Position numbers and translations under genes: made by a program. A stretch of DNA of 64,000 nucleotides, taken from NCBI GenBank assembly GCA_003013855.2, contig ML058469.1, forward strand, positions 4,774,001 to 4,838,000, given 5' to 3'. Positions 52,704 through 63,493 of the stretch are shown here, one piece after another. This DNA comes from Liriodendron chinense (taxonomy: Eukaryota > Streptophyta > Magnoliopsida > Magnoliales > Magnoliaceae). Positions within the stretch are counted from its first letter, which is position 1, and every line of letters starts with the position of its first letter. The notes under the pieces were generated by a model. It ran no database searches. It was given only the letters and a program-made list of their open reading frames with translations, and had not been told where the DNA came from.

Positions 52704-54075
52704 TCATTAATAAAAACCCATATATTACTAAGCATTTAAATAGGAATACTACCATGAAGGATAGTAACAAATTAGCAAAGAGAAGTGCTACGACCAAGAG
52801 TTCAGTTCAAGCAAAAAAAAAAAAAAAAAAAAAAACCACTCTCTGTTCCCCAAGGACACTACATTTTTTTGTCATTGATACATGGGATTTGTTGCTATAA
52901 ACACTATGTTTTGTATTGGACCATTGGTGCCATGTGATATCAATATTGGCTGATATCATCTATACATTATTAGGGTTTGTTTGAGAATTTAATAATATTC
53001 CCATTTTTTTTCGTATTTTCGTCACTTTTTTTTGTGGGTCACTTTCGGGGCACCGAATGATGTTTGAATGATACGAGATTGGTACTGTTTGATAGCCTAT
53101 TGAGTTAGCTTTCAAACAAGTTGAAGATCGTGTAATTCCGACTCCATTTGAGTGAGTTTTGGCCCATTTACATATGGCCATATGGTAGTAATAGGATTCA
53201 AGGGCATTTTAGTCATTTTATGTTATTATGGCTTCTCTACTTGGTTTAAGTTTATATAAAGCTATATTATGGAGGTGTAATACACTATTATAATGATTTG
53301 AATAAAACTTCTTTACTTTGTTTTCTTTTCTTTATTTGGTAGAAATTTTGAAGATGGGGTTTCTCACAATCCTCTAGCGATTGGGTTCTTTCCTGCAATC
53401 TCTTTCTTTTTTTCTTTGATCTATTTGCATCCCCTTTTGGGGTTTGCACTAATTAGTATCAATACAAGTTTTTCTCTTGGAAAGCTAAAAGAAAGTAATT
53501 TCCTAATGTCAATCCTTCCCTTTCATCTTTCCCCCGCATTTCAATTTTATTTTCTTTTCCTATTTGCTTTTCCCTTACTTACCAAATCAGCTAACCCTAA
53601 CCATACAAATAAAGAAAAAGCTACCAAACAAATCCAACCATGACCATACCCATTTCCAACTCATCAATTCCAAGGTATTCCGTATCGATAACGGTGGCCA
53701 TATCGGTTACCACTATTACTGATATGGGCATCAGTTGTAACAGCCAATAGTATGTTACGTCCCCTATATCAGTTGATTTATATTTTTTTGCCTAAAAAGA
53801 TCTGGAAAAATATCCAACCAATCCCAAATAATCTAAATATTTTAAACATGTATTCATTTTTAAACATGTTTATAGTGGTGTAACGGTCCACTATTTGGTG
53901 AAAGTGCTATATTGGGATGCTTGATAAATTTATGAACTTGACAACTTGAGATTGACCGCAAACTCCTATATTTAATTTTTTATCTATCTAATACAAATGT
54001 TAAATATATTAAAATGAATGTAATAACAAAATACCTCATAGTGAAAAAAATTAAGAAAAAATGAAAATAAATTCA

Positions 54076-54470
54076 GATGAATAATGTTGCTGATTTAGGG
54101 GGCCATTTGAATGCCCCTAATAGTCCCAAAACTCATATAATGTATGGTATTCATCCCAATAATGCATAACTCTAAGCATTTGCATCACTCCTTCCAAATA
54201 CTTATAAGAACAAGATGAATTGTGTTGTCGATTTGGGGGGGCACTCAAATGCCCCCAAATCAGCCCCAATTTCATATTAGTTATGGCACCCATTCCACTA
54301 ATGCATATTCCTAACCATTTGACATTATTTCTCTCGATAAATTTTAAGAAAAAAATTGAAATTAAATTTGGATGAATAGTGTTGCTGATTTGGGGACCAC
54401 TCAATGCCCTAAATCAGCCTCAAATTCATGCAATTTATTGGCACTCATACCACTAATGTAATTGGCCCTA
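54076..54470. repeat. Three diverged tandem units of about 150 bp
   Basis: 'gatgaat..tgttg..gattt.gggg' starts recur at about 54076, 54213 and 54372, each followed by 'tgcccc..aatcagcc'. The units are clearly related but diverged. They lie in the family B long copy. Confidence 0.65.
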
Positions 54471-54714
54471 AATCGATGGATATTTATTAGATGGTGAAGA
54501 ACGAAAATAAATCAATGGTCATATTTAAAAAAAACAAGTGTCCACAAATCAACAGTTAAAATCGCTCAAACAATTTAATTTTGGGACTATGACTTCGCAA
54601 CAACAGGTCCCATAATTTAATTTGTTAATTTTAAATTAATGTATGCCAAGTGTACAATTCTTTTTAAGGGGCGGATTAGATGAGATAGGGGTCACAACTT
54701 AGTGGGTGAGGACC

Positions 54715-55160
54715 TGACCATAGGGCCCACCTCGTGTATGTGTTGTATATCCATGGCGTCCATCTGTTTTGCCAACTCATTTTAGGGCATGATCCAAAAA
54801 ATCATTTTAGGGCATGATCTGAAAAATGAAGAAGATACAAATCACAGCTGGACCACGCACAGGAAAAAGTGGTCATTGAACGCCCACCATTAAAAATTTC
54901 CTTGGGTCCAACGTACTGTTTATTTGCCATCCAACCTGTTGATAAAGTCACATGGACATAGATGAAAGGGAAAACACAAATAGCAGTTTGATCCAAAACT
55001 GTGGCCCCTTGGAAGTTTTAATGGTGGAAATTCAATATCTATTGTGTGGTACACTTGAGATTTGGATATGCTTCATTTTAGGGACCATGTCCTAAAATGA
55101 ACTAGAAAAATTGACAGACTGTGTGGATATACAACACATACATCAAGGTGGGCCCCACAA
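54715..55160. repeat. Palindromic foldback repeat, family P copy 4
   Basis: 'gggcccacctcgtgtatgtg' on the left is mirrored by 'cacatacatcaaggtgggcc' on the right. The centre has 'ccaacctgttgataaagtca' as in copies 1 and 3. It includes a duplicated 'tcattttagggcatgatc' near 54780 and 54800. Confidence 0.7.
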
Positions 55161-55728
55161 AACAGTGCAAATCCACTTAGCGTCAAACGCCACCGGAGTA
55201 TTTTCACAGCCACATACCCATTTCTCATTTAAAGAGGAGAGAGAGAGAGGGTAGTACCCACATGATAGAAGGAAGAAGAAGAAGAAGAAGAAGAAGAGGT
55301 AAGTATTTTTTTCTTTTTTCTTTTCTTCTTCATCATGATACAGCCGTTATAGCCTATAATGGTCAATACGTGGGCTGTTCCATTTTTCTCTCCCACCTCG
55401 CTTTGAACCCATATCACGCAACGACCTTGGCCATTACTAATATGAATTGGCTGTTACTTACTAAACATAACCGTTTTGGTATACCTTCATCAATTCCCTT
55501 GCCCCTTTTTATCCTTCTCCAAAACCCTTGGCTCTAGAACTCAAGCCTAAGGTTCAGCCTATATTCTTTGATGTTCTTTCTTAGAGATGTCACGGATAGG
55601 GAGATGTTCATATGCATTGTACAATTATCTCTATTCAGATTCCCATGCCCATCCATATCCATCATGTTATTCTTATCCAAGTTACTTTGACGATCAAGAT
55701 TGCCCTTCGTATCACATCTTGTCATAAC

Positions 55729-56680
55729 CAATGTTTGAAATATCGGTATCGCGTTACGTATCGCATCCTTGGGATACAGATGCGTATCGGTTATCGCACA
55801 GGATATATGTTAGTAGTGGGTAATTTATCGCACTTTTGGGAAACAAGGAGAAACATTGGGAAAATGATTGAATTTTTCAATGAAACTTCAGGGATTGTTA
55901 AAAAAATACCTTAATACACACTTTTAAATCATAACATCTCAAAAAAGAAGTGCACATAATGGGTTTCCTTTGCATAAGGTCCTAAGCTATGTGATGTTTG
56001 ATTGAACTAATGCAACTATATTCAAATTGAATGCATAACATTTAGAGTGTATGTGATGATCGTTTCATCAAACACTCCTAAATACTTCGAAACTAGTCTC
56101 AATTGACAGCTAGTTGAAGAGAAATTTTGAAAAAATATATATTTTTTTTAATAATTTTTAATTAAAATGATTTTTATTTTCTAAAAATTGACAAGGACTT
56201 AACAAATCAGTAGATCAGCCCTCATACATGCTTGATTTCATGTTTGGAGTGCAACATTGCAAGCAATTTGGGAGAAATTGGGGAAATTTCCAATTTTCCC
56301 CAAATCTGACCACTTACACTCAAATTTCAAAATTTGAGTGTATGTGATGATCATTTCATCAAATACTCATAAATACTTCGAAATTAGTCTCAATTGATAG
56401 TTGGTTGAATGAAAATTTCGAAGAAAAAAAAAGTGGAGAACATGAAGAACCAATGGATATCAAAATTAAAGCTCCAACTCCATGATTTTTCATGCAAAAC
56501 ATGAAGAACCAACGGATTTATAACCATTTGACACTGATTTAACATAATTTCAACAAAAAAAGGGATCGAAAATTGAAAATGCTCACCGGGTCGAACATGT
56601 GGGATATATCGACACTACTTGTGTGTTTCGTATCACACAGGTGGGATATTTCGGCTGATATCATCGATATTAAAACATTG
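55729..56680. mobile_element. hAT-like element, family A copy 3
   Basis: It starts CAATGTTTGAAATATCGG and ends in the complement of CAATGTTTTAATATCGAT. The perfect 8-bp TSD GTCATAAC is at 55721-55728 and 56681-56688. Shared internal text 'attgaatttttcaatgaaac' links it to copies 1 and 2, but it has diverged. It has an internal direct repeat ('gtgtatgtgatgatc' at about 56048 and 56338). Confidence 0.9.
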
Positions 56681-57057
56681 GTCATAACTATCTTCATATG
56701 CCTCATGGTGATTCCTTTCAACACCACTCCCAATGTTATGAATGATTGCAGCCATATATCGGTTATTCAAAAGCATTCTATTGCACGAAAATGTCGACGG
56801 AGGGCTAAGAATGTTCAAGAGATGTGAGAGGAGGATCTGTGGGAACCTAAGAAGGAGATTAAAGCTTTCAAGGAAGGTATTGCATAAGAATTTGAGGAAA
56901 TCAAGGAAAGGAATAATCAGGCCTTCAAAGATCGAAAGAGAGCTCCAAAGCAGTTGAGATTGCTATTAAAAGACTTAATTAAGGAATGGGCTTTCGAAGC
57001 ATGGGCAATTGGGGCGGATCATTTTCGTGAATGTTGGGTTGATCTGTAGTTTCTTCT

Positions 57058-57062
<5 letters not shown>

Positions 57063-57121
<59 letters not shown>
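57063..57121. repeat. (CT)n microsatellite, about 59 bp
   Basis: A pure dinucleotide run in the interior of the Gypsy-like element, the longest microsatellite in the window. Confidence 0.95.
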
Positions 57122-57124
<3 letters not shown>

Positions 57125-57283
57125 ATTCTTTTGGCCTTCCGACCTTATGCAATAAAATTTATCACCGTTTCAAAAAAAAATGAGGAACCCAAGGAGGCGA
57201 TAAGAGCTTGCTTCGTGCCCTCAATTGGATAGGAAAATAGTTATGGACTTTGACCTATTGCCTCTGGAATTCCTAAGAACAAC

Positions 57284-57706
57284 ATGTTTGAAGTGAGTTT
57301 CGTAATTGAAGAAGAATCCACTTTCAGCTTGCTCGATGGGTCCATGGATACACCAACCGATGGATTAATAGCTCGACTGAAGGAAGCACCAATGAAAATG
57401 GATGATCAACAATCAAATGACACGGTAGAGGAGATTGAAGGATCAACAAGTATGGGTGATTTGATGGTCGCAAAGATGGATACTTTCAGGATCACCATGG
57501 TATCATCTCAATGTCAATCAAGGCCCATAGACCGAAAGCCAACTGTGACGAAGTGGTCACAATTGATGTCTAGAACATTGAGGGCCACCAAGAAGCGAAA
57601 GAAACGAGGGCGTGTATTTCAATGCCGTAGTATGCATGAGCTGCCTGTCAGGCATGTAGGTCTCCACCATCAATTGCTAGTGAAGCTGAAGAAGATGCAC
57701 TACTAA
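57284..57706 (+). other. Open frame of 140 codons in the Gypsy-like interior, unknown
   Basis: It has an acidic first half (MDTPTDGLIARLKEA, DTVEEIEGSTSMGDL) and a basic second half (RATKKRKKRGRVFQCR). It lies just before the 3' LTR and so is presumably element-derived. It has no recognised domain, and whether it is translated is unknown. Confidence 0.3.
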
Positions 57707-58754
57707 ACGATGATCTTTGCAAGAGAATGACCACTAATTTAAACTCGAGGACAAGTTCTTTTCGAGTTGAGTGGGATTGATGCAAGCAAGTGGCCACGCA
57801 AGATGATTAATGTAGATTTTAAGAATCCAGCCATTTAAATTGTTTTGATTGATGATCTAGACCAAATCTGCGATCTGATGATCAACTTGACAGGATCAAC
57901 AGTTAGATTACATTGTGGGACCGAGAGGATCAATGGATGATTATTATAATTTCTACGATTTGTTTGATTTAATTATTAGGGTTTGATTAAGTTTTTAATA
58001 ATATTTCCCCCCTTTTTTTTTATTTTCATCACTTTTTTTGCTAGGCTGCTTTTGAGGCACCAAATGATGTCTGAATATGAGATTGGTCCCGTCCATTTGA
58101 TAGCCCATTGAGTTCGCTTTCAAACGAGGGTGAGATCATGCAATTCTGACTCCATTTGAGTGAGTTATGGCCCCTTTAAACAAGGCCCATGTGCTAGAAA
58201 CGGGACTCATGGGCATTTTGGTCATTTTCTGTTATTAGGGCTTCCTTGGTTTTTAGCTATATAAAGCTATGTTATGGAGGCCTAATGCATTACTATGATA
58301 ATTTGAATAGAACTTCTTTGGTTTGTTGTTTCTTTATTTGGTAGAGGATTTGGAGAGGGGGTTTTCGCGGTCTTTAGCACTTGTCTAGAGGATTGTTTGA
58401 CTCTTTCCCACAATCTCCTTTCTTTTCTTTATTCTATTTTCAACCCCTTTCACGGTTTGCATTATCTATGTTGATAAATTTATGTATATTTGTTAATGCC
58501 CTTCAAAAAAAAAAAAAAAAATGTATCTGTTAATATCTCCTACAGATCTTCCACATTTTCTATATATTCCCGTCATTATCAATGAAATAAACATAATCCA
58601 TTCTACAAAATGTAGTCCCTAATTTTAATGAGTTGAATTGGCCAAATTCTGTGTCGACTCAGCAACTCGCTAACACTGATTCACACCTAGTAGCAAGTTA
58701 CTATATCCTTTTTATGACAAAATCCATAATCATATCACATCTGCTAAAAGTTAC

Positions 58755-58859
58755 CTTCCTGTTTTCTTTCTTTTGCCTCTTTATCACCTCCAAGGGCCAC
58801 TCACACCCCAACCTCTGAAGCTCAGCTGCAATGTGTTTCTTTTTCCAGTCAGGAAAAGT
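58755..58859 (-). CDS. Internal exon of an unrecognised - strand gene
   Basis: On the - strand, acceptor 'gtttgtgcaacag' then 35 codons TFPDWKKKHIAAELQRLGCE, WPLEVIKRQKKENRK, and donor AAG|GTAACT. It starts and ends in phase 0, joining cleanly with the exon at 59251-59310. It looks like conserved host protein, not transposon. No family is recognised. Confidence 0.6.
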
Positions 58860-59250
58860 CTGTTGCACAAACATAGTAATTCAAAAGATATCAACTAATC
58901 ATTCAATATCTAAAATTATATCAAGTGATTAGGGATTTATGATTCTCTTTTGTTCATAAAAGCATAAGAAATAAAAGGTGTATCCAGATAACTACGAATA
59001 ATTGAACTGTATGTAAGCATACGAATAACACACATATATAAAAAAGATATAAATGAATTTTTTTCCTCATGGTTATGTCAACATGTGCTACATGGGTGTT
59101 GAACATGATGTTTCGTCCCCTAGTGATCAGGGTTATCAATACCCTAAACTGATTTACAATTTACAGTTAAAAGTTACATATTTTGAAAAAATAAGAATAA
59201 TATTAGTAATTTTCACTCATAATATGAACCAAGTACAAAACAATATTCAC

Positions 59251-59310
59251 CTGGTTGAGCATATGAATGATGGTAGCAGCATTCTCAGGTTTATGTTCCA
59301 GTAGATACCC
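59251..59310 (-). CDS. Internal exon of the same - strand gene
   Basis: On the - strand, acceptor 'tttgttgcag' then 20 codons beginning GYLLEHKPENAAT and ending IIHMLNQ, with donor CAG|GTGAAT. It is phase 0 at both ends. Joined to the next exon it gives HMLNQ-TFPDWKK, a smooth helical stretch. A short upstream candidate at 59372-59407 (DHITSYVDSASV, donor GTG|GTAAGC) also fits in phase but is less certain. Confidence 0.6.
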
Positions 59311-59837
59311 CTGCAACAAATAAATAGAATAAATAAAAAGGAACATGAAATACAAGTCTTTGGAAGCTTACCACTGATGCACTATCAACGTAAGATGTGA
59401 TGTGATCCTCCCAATGTCATCTGATCTTGAATGATGATCAGAATCACACACAATGGCAGTGTGGAACACGTGCAAGTTCCAAGCTTTTCATTAGGTTGGC
59501 CACAATGTTTAGATCCTCTGGCTTAAAAATCAGGCCGTCTCACTCTTCAGGTGGGTCACAATGTAAAAACAGATGGGCAGTTAAAACTAGCCATCCATTT
59601 GTTTTCTAAACCATGGCTCACCTGAGTGAAATAGCCTTTGGCTGGAAGATCTGTGTGCCCCACCTGCTGTAAAGATTGCATCTTGCCCACATGGCCATAA
59701 TGACATATGCTTGTGTGTGGATGGGCAAGGCTCCATGTGTGTGTGATCTTCGTGAACTTCTTATAAACATTTTATTAAAATATAAGGACCACTAACTACA
59801 CCCACTTTGACCGAGAAATACCCCCACCCTTTCCACT

Positions 59838-59884
59838 ATTGGTTATACAACAAGGTACAACCTTCTTACTGTTGTATAACCAAA
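59838..59884. other. Short hairpin (inverted repeat)
   Basis: 'ttggttatacaaca' near 59841 is followed 15-20 bases later by its exact complement 'tgttgtataaccaa' near 59870. It may be a small MITE end or chance. Nothing else is near. Confidence 0.5.
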
Positions 59885-60173
59885 ATTTGAAATGATGGGT
59901 GTACTAAGCAGTTTGAGTGGGTGCGGCTATAACTTCCGAAAATATATATATTACATGATGGACAACGCACACATCAACTTCTTAAGATGGTTACCATTTA
60001 CTGACTTAGGTAATCTCTTGTGACATGATACAACATTATTTAGTGAAATTCAATCCACTATTTTTATGGGAGAGTTACCATTTAGAATATCAATTGCATG
60101 TATCAATGTAATAGGAATATCTATATTCAGTTGTGAAACACTACTGAAACCGATCTCATCTTCGTAGTTACTT

Positions 60174-60347
60174 TTTTTTTTTTTTTTTTTGGTTAGTTCA
60201 CGCACCCCATTGTTAGTACACCCACCCAACCTTGTTAGTCACATCACAATGTTAGCCACCCCCACTATGGGAATCGATACCATGACCTCAGTGTTGAAAC
60301 GAGGCTATCTTCACTCAGTCTGCCACTTGAGCTATGGACCTGGGTGT
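60174..60347 (-). mobile_element. tRNA-derived SINE with about 16-bp TSD
   Basis: On the - strand: an A-box-like TAGCTCAAGTGGCAGA (60319-60334), a B-box-like GGTATCGATTCCC (60269-60281) and a 3' A tail (the T-run starting at about 60174). The flanks 'atcttcgtagttactt' (60158-60173) and 'atctttgtagttactt' (60348-60363) are a near-perfect TSD. A short, probably intact SINE mobilised by LINE machinery. Confidence 0.88.
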
Positions 60348-60762
60348 ATCTTTGTAGTTACTTGATTGTCCCTGGAAAAAGGGTGCAAAGAAATAAACCA
60401 CGATCAATGGTTCAATGGTTAAAATATTCACTCATCTTTTCAAAAATAGATTCAAAATCTTTCAAGATGCTAGACCAAAAATCACAATGTACAATGATTT
60501 TCTTTGCATGTAACAAAATAAAAATTCAGGTTAGCCTGGTAGCAATTCCACTATCTAGTCCCCAGCCTGAGTAGAGGATTGATATCCGGCGGGCAGTCGA
60601 TCGTTGAACTTTCACCAAGCAGTCATGAGAAGTCCTGTTTTTACAGGATTCATAAAGCCTCCCAGAAATGGTACAAGGCTATGATGACGACGATGATGAA
60701 TCACTGCATAATTGTCAAAGACAAGATCCCAAGTTTACAGATGCCAAGTTGCGGCTTGTCAA

Positions 60763-61313
60763 CAGTGTTTTAAATAGCGAATAGTGTATAGCGTAGTGTT
60801 CAGCCCTCTAAAGCGTGAGACGTAAGCTACATATCGTGTAGCATAAGCTACATGTACTTCTAAATTTTTAATTAAGGTTGTTCTTGGTTGCACTAATCCC
60901 ATGATATTCACCAAATTAGACTGATTAATAATGAAATTTAACAAATTTTCATGATATTTGGTGCAACCAAACACGACTTAAAGTAATAGAAAAGGGTAAT
61001 CATTAAGTATAAAGGAAAAAAAGGAGCAACAAAACTAATTTAATACTATTACTTCTATTATTTTTACTAAAAAGCATTAAATATTGAAAATAAAAAAAAT
61101 GTAACAAATCATCAAAAATATTATTTGATTTTAATGTTTTAATGAAAAATAACTTGTAATGTGAGGCACGTAGCGTGTTGCTTAGTTTATGTAGCGTGTA
61201 GCGTATGCAAATTATCATGTAGCGTAGGCTACACGTGACTTAAGCTATTTTCATGAGCTACATAGCGTTAAGGCTAAGCTACTCGCTACATAGCATAGCT
61301 ATTTAAAACACTG
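60763..61313. mobile_element. hAT-like MITE, its right TSD cut by the next LTR
   Basis: It starts CAGTGTTTTAAATAGC and ends GCTATTTAAAACACTG, a perfect 16-bp inverted repeat. The left flank is CTTGTCAA (60755-60762). On the right, only CTTG (61314-61317) remains before an LTR start. The body repeats 'gtagcgta' words. Confidence 0.85.
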
Positions 61314-61317
61314 CTTG

Positions 61318-63493
61318 TGTAATACCCCAAGTTTTCGAAAATAATTAAATTAACAAATCAGTTAATTAATAAATTATGTAGATTATTGTAAATTAATCAA
61401 TTGTAGGGAATTCATGTAGGATTCTTTACTAAATTTGCTCAACACAAGCCCTAGATCAGTGTAGAAGTGGTAGGTTTATCAAAACTCACCATAAATACAA
61501 AAAAATATCATTGATTAAACTTAATCCATATAGACGACTTTAAGTATACCAGTTTCTGACGATCCGTTTCATGTAAAACTTCATATAATAGTTTAGAGAC
61601 CTAATCTAACCATACACGTCAAATTTCAGCCCTCCGATCATCCTACAAGTACCCTAATCAGAAATCGGGCCATAAGTGGGCCATCTAAACTCGGAACTGC
61701 ACCAAATTTTGTGTCACATCCTAGAATTATGTGGCCTACATGATGGTCGGAGTAGATTTGTCATATACATCACGATGGAGCACACGTGCACCGCGTGCAC
61801 AAATCAGCCGCGGTCAACGCGCGTTGACCGCGTGCACGACCGAAGGCGCGCGTCTTCTTCGCCCGGACGCTGCAACAGCAGCGTCCGCTGGTTGCTGTGT
61901 GGTTCTCACCGTCCATCGCGGTGGGCCCCATCCAAATATCCATTCCGTCCATTGTGTAGCTCATGTTTGGGTCTACTAATGGGAGGATTCATCCTTGTAA
62001 ACAGTAACTTGTGTGGACCGCAAAAGCTATTGAAACCTATAACTAAACGAGAAAGAATGTGCAAGATCGGGGCCGATTCTACGCATGGGCCCCTGAAACT
62101 TAAAAGGATTGGTTGCGTGGGCCACACCTACGATTTTAACGGTTTACATAGTACCAAACGTTGATGTAGTGAGAGATCCGAAATCTTGATCTTTCCTTCT
62201 CCCACTCAAACTCGGCTACGCTCGTCCGGAGGTTCCGTCCGCATTACGCCACCTTCAGCGTGTCAGTGGGATATAAAAGGGCATGTAGACGTCCCTCCCC
62301 TTCCCAGAAAAACGTAGAGAGTGAGAGAGAGAGAGAGAGACGTTGGAGAGAGGAAAGAGAAAGAGAGAGAGAGGTCTTGTAAAGAGAGAGAGAGAGAGCT
62401 TTCAAGGGGGGGTTTTCGAGGGCTGTTTGCTCCTTTCATTGCTGGAGCGACCTTCCAGCAGCAGCAGGAAGAAGAAGAGAAAGAAGAAGGAAAGAAAGAA
62501 AGAAAGAGTGAGTTTCTTTCTCATATCTTTTTCTACATGATAATTCTGAATATTTTGGTTATTTAGAAATTTATTTTTGGAATCTATTTTGCTTTAAGGA
62601 GAAGTTTAAACGTTGTAGCTTAGTTTGTAGTTGTTTTCTTTCTAGTGAATACGATTGCATAAATTTTAAATAATTATGTGTGAATTTTTAGTTAATTTGC
62701 GTTGTACATGTGTTAATTGAGTGTGGATTTCCTTTAAAGGAATTTGAAATACTAATCGGATTCATGCATAGCACGATTGTGAACTCCAGTTATTACCGTA
62801 GGGTGAGCATCCTGGTGTGCAATAGGCCCATTGATGATTGTTTGGGTGAGCACCCAAGTGTGTGCAACAGTCCCTGGTTGAGCGCCCTGTGTGTGCAATA
62901 TACCCTTCTGATAGTCCATCGATTGTGGACGGGTTGGTTGAGCTCCCTGGTGTGTGCAAGATACCATACTAGCGTACCCGGTGGATATCAGATGATTTTA
63001 GCAGGTTGGGTGAGTTCCCTGGTGTGTACAAGAGACCAACTCTGTAATTGTGAAAGTGTAGGCCCGACTATAAACTGGCCCTGGATGTTCTACTGATAAC
63101 AGTACCGAGATTGTTGAAGCATACTTGCATCCCATGCATCACGTGCATGTTTAAGAGAGTTTTGGTGATGAAATAACTGTTGGTATTGTAATGATTTGTA
63201 CATCAATGGTTAAGCGATTTTTATTTGAATTAGTTATTTGATTTTTTGTTTGAAAGCATTGATGTAATAAGGCCCATTAGATGGCCATTAATTTAGACAG
63301 TTTGGAATAATTTCATAGACACGTTGATTATAGTTTAATTTTCAAAGTTGGCTTATTTTTATTCCATATATTTGGTACCTTGTGAATGAAAAGGATAAAA
63401 GTTTCAGTTGTGATTGTGAAGGATTCATTCATAACACCCTTGATTTCGAGATTTGAGTTATATACTCGAGTGTCGAATTTTAGGGGCGTTACA
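61318..63493 (+). mobile_element. 5' LTR of a chromovirus-like Gypsy element
   Basis: It starts TGTAATACCCC and ends GGGGCGTTACA, the inverted ends of plant Tekay/Del-type Gypsy LTRs. It is followed directly by a Met-tRNA PBS. Inside are a G-box CACGTG (61783-61788), a perfect 24-nt GC-rich palindrome carrying two W-box TTGACC cores (61809-61832), a TATA box 'tataaaa' (62272-62278), a GA-rich leader (62319-62400) and five 'gtgagc.ccctggtgtgtgca' minisatellite units (62801-63035). The 2176-bp length is long but usual for this clade. The rest of the element lies beyond the window. Confidence 0.88.

Larger units (their letters stand above)
42481..52840 (-). mobile_element. Near full-length L1-type LINE with four nested insertions
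   Basis: The 3' A tail is the T-run at 42481-42492. Reading leftward on the - strand from 52703: ORF1 start MESEVMEVRVKRSL, an RRM-like block with SRGFAFV near 49770 and a DUF4283-like block at 48970-49404. ORF2 follows: endonuclease (from about 47632: MIWDVRGLG, IQEIKLKETE; GGDFNVVR; SRLDRFLSS; DHCPVLLEV), RT (FLALIPKKEGVECLKDFR at about 45700, intact YADD at 45136-45147), YLGLPLCIG, and zf-RVT (42591-43172). Removing the insertions leaves about 6.4 kb, a full plant L1 length. Several frameshifts and stops make it inactive. It sits in the Gypsy 5' LTR. Confidence 0.85.
53671..55488. mobile_element. hAT-like element, family B long copy
   Basis: The left end CAAGGTATTCCGTATCGATA pairs with the right end '..aaccgttttggtataccttc', whose last base is changed. 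The 8-bp TSD ATCAATTC lies at 53663-53670 and 55489-55496. It holds a three-unit repeat (54076-54470), a family P foldback and a GAA microsatellite. No transposase was seen. It lies in the interior of the Gypsy-like element. Confidence 0.75.
42304..58466 (+). mobile_element. Gypsy-like LTR retrotransposon (non-autonomous), carrying nested insertions
   Basis: The 5' LTR starts TGATGCAACCAAATTGCC at 42304, runs to about 42480, is interrupted by an L1, and resumes at about 52968 to about 53455. The 3' LTR is 57779 to about 58466 and starts TGATGCAAGCAAGTGGCC. Both contain 'tatataaag' TATA boxes (53253, 58259). The interior has a degraded PBS-like 'tagtatcaatac' and, before the 3' LTR, an 'actcgaggacaagttctttt...gagtggga' tract typical of Gypsy 3' ends. 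A 140-residue frame (57284-57706) has no known domain. No RT or integrase was found, so it was mobilised in trans if at all. The 3' boundary is approximate and the TSD is unclear. Confidence 0.65.

Noticed and set aside
62801..63035. CRISPR-like array
   Set aside because: Five imperfect repeats with irregular spacing in a plant LTR; a minisatellite.
62710..63096. 128-codon + strand open frame
   Set aside because: It lies within the LTR across a minisatellite and has repetitive residues; not a gene.
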